DNA of 6,392 nt from Thermoplasmatales archaeon (GTDB taxonomy: Archaea > Thermoplasmatota > E2 > DHVEG-1). The notes under the pieces were generated by a model. It made no database searches. It had not been told where the DNA came from and saw only the letters and a program-made list of their open reading frames with translations. Below are positions 1 through 4,960 of the stretch, one piece after another. Location of the stretch: positions 1 to 6,392 of the forward strand of contig JAGMDE010000103.1 in the NCBI GenBank assembly GCA_023128855.1. Direction: 5' to 3'. Position 1 is the stretch's first letter. Every line of letters begins with the position of its first letter. A program made the translations under genes and the position numbers.

Positions 1-477
1 TATCTCTGCTGCCCACTTTGCAGCATTTCCAGATACAGCAGGGCATTTGTCAACATGAGCACCAGCTGCTTCAAATTCTTTATACTCCGTTGGATCTAGA
101 AGTTTATATGCTCTACCAAAGAGTTTTTTATGGATATCTTTGCAGATAGGTGAACCATATTCCTCAATAAATTTATCATAAAGTTTTTTTGAATATAGAA
201 AAACCCTTCGATTTCCTTTTCCAGTGCTAAAATCTTCATAAGCTCTACCAACAACAGATCCTATTGCTAAAAGTCCGACAAGTGCACCACAAGTTCCTTC
301 TGTTGTTAAAGCAGCCCCACCGGCCATTGAGTCAGAAGCTTGTATTATCTTTGGGTCACCAATATTTAATGTTTCATAAAGAGCTGATAATACGCACTGT
401 GGACAGCTACCTCGTTCTGCTTCATATTTGAATGCTAAATTGTAAACCTTTTCAAGAAGTTCATCCCTTGAATCCAT
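1..477 (-). CDS. C_GCAxxG_C_C family putative redox protein (3' part cut by window edge)
   Basis: Partial gene: 159 codons read from an ATG at 477, still open at base 1, so the C-terminus is missing. My translation begins MDSRDELLEKVYNLAFKYEA. It carries the family's hallmark, a CGAxxG motif (C63-G-A-L-V-G68), and the further spaced cysteines expected: C25 and C28 near the start (SCPQC), C112 and C145. A glycine-rich stretch (GG at 53-54) precedes the motif. The family is known as a putative redox-active protein of about 140-160 residues with four invariant cysteines; no reaction has been established to my knowledge. Here an extra cysteine makes a CxxC pair at 25-28, which could bind a metal or form a disulfide (inference). 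No signal peptide, so probably cytoplasmic. The start is supported by a GAGGT ribosome-binding site at 484-488, six bases away, immediately after the PAC2 stop codon. It is the distal gene of that operon. Confidence 0.85.
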   Translation of the reverse strand, partial: MDSRDELLEKVYNLAFKYEAERGSCPQCVLSALYETLNIGDPKIIQASDSMAGGAALTTEGTCGALVGLLAIGSVVGRAYEDFSTGKGNRRVFLYSKKLYDKFIEEYGSPICKDIHKKLFGRAYKLLDPTEYKEFEAAGAHVDKCPAVSGNAAKWAAEI

Positions 478-483
478 ACTAAA

Positions 484-488
484 ACCTC
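484..488 (-). promoter_or_regulatory. Shine-Dalgarno site of the C_GCAxxG_C_C gene
   Basis: On the minus strand the sequence reads TAATGAGGTTTTAGTATG: the TAA at 490-492 ends the PAC2 gene, GAGGT follows almost at once, and the ATG at 475-477 is six bases further on. GAGGT pairs with the archaeal 16S 3' end (CACCUCC). It fixes the start and implies that the gene is translated from the PAC2 message. Confidence 0.7.
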
Positions 489-489
489 A

Positions 490-1254
490 TTAACCGTACA
501 TCTGTGTCGGGATCGGTGGTATCGATGGAGCTGTAGGCTTGGATTGCTCCATAAATTTCTTTATTTGCTTCTCAATTTTTTCAGCTTCTTTGTACAATGG
601 TTTAGCATCAATTTTTATTTCAGGGAGCATTATATCAATTTTTTTAAGTAAATTACCAGCTGCTCTTGAATCAGGGTATGTAGAGTGAGCCTCAGATAAT
701 ATGCAAATAACATCACGTTGCATTAGAACACCCTCATATAGTAAAACTCCTGTAACACCTGTGATCATTCCTTCTTTTGTTTCCTCGATTTTAAAAGATT
801 TTAGATAATTTTTCATCTTAGTGTTACTTCCGACTCCATACACCTTGAACCCCTTCTTTTTTTCTCCAACAGCATGTGTCCCTTCAAGTGTAACAACTGT
901 TTTCACTCCTTTTTCGTCAGCCCATTCTAATATCATATCAGCCAATGGTTTTATTATATTGTACGGTGGCATGAATTCTGAAATTATCACTGCAATTTGT
1001 TCACAGGTTCCATCAGGTCCACATTTCTTCTTTCCAGCATAGATTCTAACAGGTGGAGAAGGTCTTGAATTATGTATTACTGTAGCAGGCATAAACTCCC
1101 TTGAAACAATAGCACCTATCTCTTCAAGTTTTAATGTATCAATGATATAGTGACCTGCTATAGAACTAATTAATCCAACTGTTGGAAAAGCAACTATTAG
1201 TAAGGAATTTGACAAATCTTCTTTTTTATACTCAATTAACTCGATATCTTCCAT
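490..1254 (-). CDS. PAC2 family proteasome-assembly chaperone homologue (PbaB-like) with C-terminal HbYX tail
   Basis: A 254-residue protein matching the archaeal PAC2 family (COG2047/PF09754 type). Recognisable elements are the N-terminal strand and glycine turn (IVAFPTVGLISSIAGHYIID, 20-39), the REFMPATVIH segment (52-61), the ISEFMPP block (91-97) and the later VTLEGTHAVGEKKKG stretch. Eukaryotic PAC1/PAC2 assist 20S alpha-ring assembly. Archaeal homologues PbaA and PbaB form homo-oligomers, and Pyrococcus PbaB is reported to bind the 20S proteasome through C-terminal tails. This protein ends in a helix-like, Lys/Glu-rich segment, then a proline-rich linker (about 240-250) and M252-Y253-G254, a match to the hydrophobic-Tyr-any (HbYX) motif that docks into alpha-ring pockets. 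Two cysteines, C78 and C84 (CGPDGTC), sit in an insert that could bind metal or form a disulfide. The start at 1254 follows a GGGGA stretch. A weak TATA-like TTTAAGTA lies at 1283-1290, so it may have its own promoter or be read through from the HAD gene. Confidence 0.88.
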   Translation of the reverse strand: MEDIELIEYKKEDLSNSLLIVAFPTVGLISSIAGHYIIDTLKLEEIGAIVSREFMPATVIHNSRPSPPVRIYAGKKKCGPDGTCEQIAVIISEFMPPYNIIKPLADMILEWADEKGVKTVVTLEGTHAVGEKKKGFKVYGVGSNTKMKNYLKSFKIEETKEGMITGVTGVLLYEGVLMQRDVICILSEAHSTYPDSRAAGNLLKKIDIMLPEIKIDAKPLYKEAEKIEKQIKKFMEQSKPTAPSIPPIPTQMYG

Positions 1255-1297
1255 AATTCCCCAGTCTGATATCTTCTTTTTCTACTTAAACATTATT

Positions 1298-1897
1298 TTA
1301 ATAAACTAGAATATCAGTTAATTCAGATAGTGAATTGATAGTATAATCTGCCTTGATTTTTACGCCTATAACTGTACAACCCGCTGTTTTTCCAGCTTTT
1401 ACATCACTATCTGTGTCACCAATTAATACGACATCTTTTGGATTGACTCTTAAAAAATCACAAGCTTTTAGAACTATTTCAGGGCTTGGTTTCCCCCTCA
1501 ATACATCATCAACTGTTACAATGACATCAAAATATCTTTCAATTCCTAAATTTTTTACTATTTGTTTTGTACAATCTTCAGGAGTGTTTGTAATAATTGC
1601 TTTTTTGTAATGTTTTAGTTTTTCAAGAGTAGATATTACGTCTGGATAAATCTTGACATCATTAACGTGGTTACTATAAGCAATATTACAAAACGTTAGG
1701 ATTTCATAACTAAGTCCCATTTTTTCCAGATTATATTGGAGGTCATGTCCCCAATATTTATTTATAAATTCTTCTCTTGTAATTTCATCTTGACCATATT
1801 TTATTAACGATTCGTTTAGTGAGGCCCACCATGAGTCAAGTGAATCAACTATTACTCCATCCATATCAAAGAGAATCGCGTCTGGTTCTATGCTCAT
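1298..1897 (-). CDS. HAD superfamily phosphatase, subclass IA (phosphoglycolate phosphatase/beta-phosphoglucomutase-like)
   Basis: Complete 199-residue HAD hydrolase. All four catalytic motifs are visible: motif I DMDGVIVDS with nucleophile D11 and general acid D13; motif II T103 (IITNTPED); motif III K136 in RGKPSPE; motif IV GDTDSD with D161 and D165 for Mg2+. An alpha-helical cap (about 19-85) between motif I and the core marks subclass I. It should remove phosphate from a small soluble metabolite in the cytoplasm. The substrate cannot be read from sequence: phosphoglycolate phosphatase and sugar-phosphate phosphatase are the usual labels for such proteins. Length is slightly short for the family (often 210-230). 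The ATG at 1897 sits nine residues before motif I, as is typical. It is divergent from the YjbQ-family gene and lies 43 bases upstream of the PAC2 gene, with no oligo-T run between them, so read-through into PAC2 is plausible. Confidence 0.88.
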   Translation of the reverse strand: MSIEPDAILFDMDGVIVDSLDSWWASLNESLIKYGQDEITREEFINKYWGHDLQYNLEKMGLSYEILTFCNIAYSNHVNDVKIYPDVISTLEKLKHYKKAIITNTPEDCTKQIVKNLGIERYFDVIVTVDDVLRGKPSPEIVLKACDFLRVNPKDVVLIGDTDSDVKAGKTAGCTVIGVKIKADYTINSLSELTDILVY

Positions 1898-2002
1898 AAA
1901 TAATCAACTTGGAAACTGTGTAACAACAAATGTTTCAAAAAGATTATGAATTAAAAACAACAACTTTTAAGTTCAAAAAATATTCAAGTTTCGCTGATTA
2001 AT
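1898..2002. promoter_or_regulatory. Divergent promoter region between HAD and YjbQ-family genes
   Basis: A 105-base A/T-rich spacer from which both genes start. For the rightward gene the best TATA-like element is CTTTTAAG at 1964-1971. A start site about 25 bases on would fall near 1993, giving a leader of roughly 10 bases and explaining why no Shine-Dalgarno site precedes the ATG at 2003. For the leftward HAD gene a TTTAATTC element (1948-1955 on the minus strand) could place transcription near 1926, with a leader of about 29 bases. The elements are weak matches; no start site is proven. Confidence 0.35.
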
Positions 2003-2392
2003 ATGAGAGAGTTAAAGATTGTATCTAGAAAGAGAAACGAGATGATTGATATTACCAGAGATATTCAGAAAATTGTAAATGAAGAAAAACCAGGGGCTGG
2101 AATAGTAATTGTTTATGTTCCACATACAACAGCAGGTATAACAATAAATGAAGGTGCGGATCCTAGTGTCCAAAGGGATATTATTGAAACTTTGAAGAAA
2201 TTGATACCTGAGTCTGGTGACTATCATCATTTGGAAGGAAATAGCGACGCGCACATCAAAGCAAGTTTACTAGGATCATCAGTTACAGTTATTGTAAAAA
2301 ACAACAAGTTGATTTTAGGTACATGGCAACATATCTTTTTTTATGAGGGTGATGGACCTAGAAATAGAAGAGTTTATGTTAAAATAAATTAA
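2003..2392 (+). CDS. YjbQ/UPF0047 family protein (secondary thiamine-phosphate synthase-type)
   Basis: Complete 129-residue single-domain protein, close to the family's usual 130-140. The family signatures run in order: VPHTTAGITINEGADP (39-54), DYHHLEGNSDAHIKASLLG (73-91), LILGTWQ (103-109) and the C-terminal EGDGPRNRR (115-123). The conserved H41, H76, E78 and H84 cluster in the trimeric fold known from structures and are candidate metal or active-site residues. Bacterial YjbQ can weakly supply thiamine-phosphate synthase activity when over-produced, the source of the common product name; its real cellular role is unsettled, so that name should be read as provisional. Cytoplasmic, with no signal peptide. 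The family's usual EFDGPR reads EGDGPR here. The gene is monocistronic: divergent from the HAD gene and, 10 bases after its stop, convergent with the secreted-protein gene. Confidence 0.92.
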   Translation: MRELKIVSRKRNEMIDITRDIQKIVNEEKPGAGIVIVYVPHTTAGITINEGADPSVQRDIIETLKKLIPESGDYHHLEGNSDAHIKASLLGSSVTVIVKNNKLILGTWQHIFFYEGDGPRNRRVYVKIN

Positions 2393-2398
2393 AAAAGA
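2381..2398 (-). terminator. Oligo-T terminator of the secreted-protein gene
   Basis: On the minus strand, four bases after the stop codon at 2403-2405, the sequence becomes pyrimidine-rich and reads CTCTCTTTTTTAATTTATTTT. Archaeal RNA polymerase stops at such U-runs without needing a hairpin. The site overlaps the last codons of the convergent YjbQ-family gene. Judged by composition only. Confidence 0.4.
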
Positions 2399-2402
2399 GA
2401 GA

Positions 2403-3299
2403 TTAAGTGAATGTTACTTCATCTAGTAATTTATCAGTTGGTTCCCAAATAATTTTCCATGTCCCAGCTGAAAAACCAGAGATAACATCACCTGCATTAA
2501 TTGTATCAGTGGATAATCCAGTTTGTTCTGTGCTAATACTTAAATCTTCCTTGACAAAGTATTCTGTATCCTCTAGTTTGAATATTAAGTTTCCATCTGT
2601 AGAGGACGCCCCATATGTGTGTGTGGAAGAACCTGAAGTTATGGTTATATTATTATTTGCGTCATCTATGGTCCATGCGAGACTTGGTGCAGTAAGATCT
2701 GTAAAGGTTATATCATCACAAAATCCCAAAAATCCAAACTTTGCTGGTCTGAAGAATTTCTTAAACAAAGGTGCTTTAATATCAAAGAGTCTGAATCTCA
2801 TAAATATAAAAAAACCAGTGAAATTCTCTACAGTAACGGTATGCTTTTTATTTGCTATTATTGAAAGATTTGTTATATTTTCAAATTCACCGCTTTCGTT
2901 GTAAATAACTGTTGCATTAACAGTAACATATGAGTATCTAGAACCATTTTTTAGATTCTTTATGTATTCAATTTCGAAAGTGAGATTATTAACAAATATT
3001 GGAACAGTTCGGAAGATTGCTAGAGGTCTTATTAATTTCCTGTCAAGATGACGCTGAATTAATTTCACTGGAGTCTCTGGTCCACTTATGATTTTTACGT
3101 TAGAGACTGTTTTTGAAATAGGTCCTATAGTTATGATTATATTGTCTTTTTCTGTCTCATCGATAGTTTCTAGAATTTCATCTTTATAAGATTCAATTTC
3201 CAGTTCTAAATCCTCTGTTAAGGACAATCCCATTGCAGGAATTGCTCCTATTGTTAATATAAAAATGCATAGAATTGCTCCAATTATTTTCTTTCTCAT
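2403..3299 (-). CDS. Secreted, sequon-rich protein of unknown function
   Basis: I do not recognise this 298-residue protein. Residues 1-24 form a Sec-type signal peptide: MRKK, a hydrophobic core (I5-I20), then PAMG with likely cleavage near 24. There is no second membrane helix and no lipobox, so the mature protein is probably released or loosely attached outside the cell. It holds eight N-glycosylation sequons (N105, N118, N128, N134, N141, N144, N159, N217), as in archaeal surface glycoproteins. Residues 160-193 are remarkably rich in Phe (12 of 34) and Lys/Arg (7). The C-terminal third is beta-strand-like and Ser/Thr/Gly-rich, ending in WKIIWEPTDKLLDEVTFT, loosely reminiscent of the C-terminal domains of archaeal pilins (a hunch). 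The ATG at 3299 is preferred over an in-frame GTG at 3308: the bases GTGAT of that alternative start form a plausible ribosome-binding site for the ATG. A strong TATA box lies upstream, so it is transcribed alone. Confidence 0.8.
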   Translation of the reverse strand: MRKKIIGAILCIFILTIGAIPAMGLSLTEDLELEIESYKDEILETIDETEKDNIIITIGPISKTVSNVKIISGPETPVKLIQRHLDRKLIRPLAIFRTVPIFVNNLTFEIEYIKNLKNGSRYSYVTVNATVIYNESGEFENITNLSIIANKKHTVTVENFTGFFIFMRFRLFDIKAPLFKKFFRPAKFGFLGFCDDITFTDLTAPSLAWTIDDANNNITITSGSSTHTYGASSTDGNLIFKLEDTEYFVKEDLSISTEQTGLSTDTINAGDVISGFSAGTWKIIWEPTDKLLDEVTFT

Positions 3300-3303
3300 A
3301 TTT

Positions 3304-3344
3304 ATCACATTCTTTTATTTTGTATCAAATTAATAATATATAAA
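3304..3344 (-). promoter_or_regulatory. TATA promoter and ribosome-binding site of the secreted-protein gene
   Basis: On the minus strand TTTATATA (3337-3344) is preceded by an A-rich ACAAAA that suits a BRE element. A start about 25 bases on (near 3315) would give a leader of about 16 bases, which contains GTGAT at 3304-3308, able to pair with the 16S 3' end (AUCACCUCC), four bases before the ATG at 3299. Box, spacing and ribosome site agree with one another. Confidence 0.6.
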
Positions 3345-3399
3345 TTTTGTAGTACGATCATTAAAAACCCACTCTTTTTTTAGAAGTCTTACACAACAA

Positions 3400-3407
3400 T
3401 TTAATAT
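3400..3407 (+). promoter_or_regulatory. TATA box of the hydrolase-rfcS operon (probably leaderless)
   Basis: TTTAATAT is centred about 25-26 bases before the hydrolase ATG at 3429, the usual distance from an archaeal TATA box to the transcription start. Transcription should therefore begin at or within a few bases of the ATG. No Shine-Dalgarno match is seen in the bases just before the ATG, which fits leaderless translation. Confidence 0.55.
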
Positions 3408-3428
3408 CCTATATTATTACCATATCAA

Positions 3429-3977
3429 ATGTTGTATTACATCCATGGTTACATGTCTGATCCCAATAGCACGAAGGGCACACTTTTCAAAGAAAAACTA
3501 AATGCTAAAGCAATAAAATACAGGGATTGCGAACCCGAGGATCTTGTAATCGCTGATTGTCTTCAAAATATTAAAAAAGAAATAGAAAACGATGAAGATG
3601 CTGCTCTTATTGGTTCCTCTCTTGGAGGACTTTTAGCTGCTAAAACTGCATTAGAAAGTTCTAATGTTAAACAAATAATTCTTCTAAATCCCGCAATAAT
3701 TCCTCCTTCATTTGATATAACAAAAATCCAGGATATGCCACAAAGTATACTATCAGATATGCAAGATGTTAGACTTTTTGAAGAAAAAATAGGTTCATAT
3801 ATTGATATTTTAGTAGGTACAATGGATGAGGTTGTTCCTACAGATTGGGTTCTTGAATTTGCTAAATCACAGGATGTAACTGTCAGATTTTTTGAAGATG
3901 ACCATAGTTTTACGCACAATATTGACCAACTTCCTGATATAATTACCACTATTTTGGACAAAAACATTAAGAAATGA
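3429..3977 (+). CDS. YqiA-like (UPF0227) alpha/beta-hydrolase, putative esterase
   Basis: Complete 182-residue small alpha/beta hydrolase. It begins directly with the oxyanion-hole strand LYYIHGYMSDPNSTKG, aligning with YLHGFNSSPxSxK of E. coli YqiA. The nucleophile elbow is G62-S-S64-L-G66-G. The LNPAIIPP block (86-93) matches YqiA's NPAVRP. The acid is probably D133 (VGTMDEVVP) and the base H159 (FEDDHSF), completing a Ser-Asp-His triad. There is no lid domain and no signal peptide, so it is a cytoplasmic esterase-type enzyme with unknown substrate; E. coli YqiA hydrolyses short and long acyl esters in vitro. It heads a two-gene unit. The first possible rfcS ATG overlaps its stop as ATGA, although the more likely rfcS start is 23 bases beyond the stop. 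Sharing a message with the clamp loader may mean only shared growth control. Confidence 0.85.
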   Translation: MLYYIHGYMSDPNSTKGTLFKEKLNAKAIKYRDCEPEDLVIADCLQNIKKEIENDEDAALIGSSLGGLLAAKTALESSNVKQIILLNPAIIPPSFDITKIQDMPQSILSDMQDVRLFEEKIGSYIDILVGTMDEVVPTDWVLEFAKSQDVTVRFFEDDHSFTHNIDQLPDIITTILDKNIKK

Positions 3978-3990
3978 AGTGCATTACCCT

Positions 3991-3994
3991 AGGA
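3991..3994 (+). promoter_or_regulatory. Shine-Dalgarno site deciding the rfcS start
   Basis: AGGA lies six bases before the ATG at 4001. The earlier in-frame ATG at 3974, overlapping the hydrolase stop, has only an A-rich stretch in front of it. The site therefore favours 4001. Confidence 0.5.
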
Positions 3995-4000
3995 ATTGAT

Positions 4001-4960
4001 ATGGAGAACATCTGGATAGAAAAATACCGGCCAAAGACTCTCAGCGAGGTGGTTGGTCAGGATGCGATCATTGAGCGATTAAAGGCATATGTTAAAACAA
4101 AAAGTGTGCCTCATCTTATGTTTGCAGGACCTGCAGGAACTGGTAAAACTACTTCTGCTCTTGCACTAGCAAAGGAATTGTATGGGGACACTTGGAAGCA
4201 GAATTTTATTGAATTAAATGCTAGTGATGAGCGTGGAATTGGTATCATAAGAGGTAAGATAAAGGAGTTTGCAAGAACAGCGCCTATTGGAAAAGCAGAT
4301 TTTAAGATAATTTTCCTTGATGAAGCTGACTCTTTAACCTCTGATGCACAATCAGCTCTTAGAAGAACAATGGAGAAATATACCAGAATATGTCGATTTA
4401 TTTTATCTGTAAATTATTCATCCAAAATAATAGAGCCAATACAGTCCCGATGTACTGTTTTTAGATATTCACCAATAAAAGAAGATGATGTTAAAAAATT
4501 CATGCGAAAAATTGCTACAAATGAAAAACTTCAGATAACTGATGATGGACTTGAAACTTTAATATTTATTTCTAGAGGAGACCTGAGAAAAGCAATAAAT
4601 ATTCTCCAAGTTGGTGCTTCGGTAAATAAAAAGATAACAGCAGAACTGTTATATGAGACAAGTGCAACTGCAAAACCGGAAGATGTTAAGAATTTGATTA
4701 ATACAGCACTAGGTGGTAATTTTATGGCTGCTAGAAACCAGCTATATGATCTTTTGATAAAATATGGGCTTAGTGGAGAAGATATTATTAAGCAAATACA
4801 TCAGAGTATTTTTGACCTTTCGATCCCAGATGACGCGAAGGTTAAACTTATAGAAAAAGCAGGTGAAACTGAGTTCAGACTTATTGAAGGTAGTAATGCT
4901 CATATACAATTAGAAGCACTTCTTGCCCAGTTTGCCCTTGAAGGTGGAAAATTAAGATAG
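4001..4960 (+). CDS. rfcS: Replication factor C small subunit (clamp loader)
   Basis: Complete 319-residue AAA+ ATPase, the length of the Archaeoglobus RfcS. With RfcL it forms the clamp loader that opens PCNA and places it on primer-template DNA. Motifs from M1 at 4001: the RFC box IWIEKYRPKTL (4-14); Walker A GPAGTGKTT (43-51, K49); LNASDERGI (72-80); Walker B IIFLDEAD (103-110); sensor 1 around N138 (SVNYSSK); arginine-finger motif S149-R150-C151; sensor 2 GDLRKAIN in the lid; then the helical collar domain with TEFRLIEGSNAHIQLEALLA. No intein interrupts the Walker A site, a common insertion point in some archaea. An in-frame ATG at 3974 would add MKCITLGID; I reject it because family members start just before the EKYRP motif and because AGGA precedes 4001. 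It is the second gene of the hydrolase transcript, and its 3' end overlaps that of the facing P-loop gene by 9 bases. Confidence 0.96.
   Translation: MENIWIEKYRPKTLSEVVGQDAIIERLKAYVKTKSVPHLMFAGPAGTGKTTSALALAKELYGDTWKQNFIELNASDERGIGIIRGKIKEFARTAPIGKADFKIIFLDEADSLTSDAQSALRRTMEKYTRICRFILSVNYSSKIIEPIQSRCTVFRYSPIKEDDVKKFMRKIATNEKLQITDDGLETLIFISRGDLRKAINILQVGASVNKKITAELLYETSATAKPEDVKNLINTALGGNFMAARNQLYDLLIKYGLSGEDIIKQIHQSIFDLSIPDDAKVKLIEKAGETEFRLIEGSNAHIQLEALLAQFALEGGKLR

Noticed and set aside
821..1042. Plus-strand open frame opposite the PAC2 gene
   Set aside because: Shadow of a well-conserved family gene; the translation is low-complexity and Phe/Pro/Ser-rich, with no recognisable motif.
1353..1610. 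Plus-strand open frame opposite the HAD phosphatase
   Set aside because: It covers the region encoding HAD motifs II-IV on the other strand; its own translation resembles nothing and it has no start signals.
1962..1973. Small inverted repeat AACTT-TT-AAGTT in the HAD/YjbQ spacer
   Set aside because: It coincides with the TATA-like element and is expected by chance in A/T-rich sequence; too short to call an operator.
2407..2904. A 165-codon open frame on the plus strand opposite the secreted-protein gene
   Set aside because: It lies wholly within the complementary gene, which has a signal peptide, promoter and sensible composition; the plus-strand translation has no family features and no ribosome site.
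3300..3308. GTG start three codons upstream for the secreted protein
   Set aside because: The GTGAT of this stretch fits better as the ribosome-binding site for the ATG at 3299, and MRKK is a standard signal-peptide start.
3563..3967. Minus-strand open frame of 134 codons opposite the hydrolase
   Set aside because: It lies inside the hydrolase gene, whose catalytic motifs are clear; the antisense product is Ser/Ile-rich without domain features.
3974..4000. Upstream ATG for rfcS overlapping the hydrolase stop codon as ATGA
   Set aside because: It would add MKCITLGID before the conserved start of RfcS and has no ribosome site, while AGGA precedes the ATG at 4001. Translational coupling through ATGA cannot be fully excluded.
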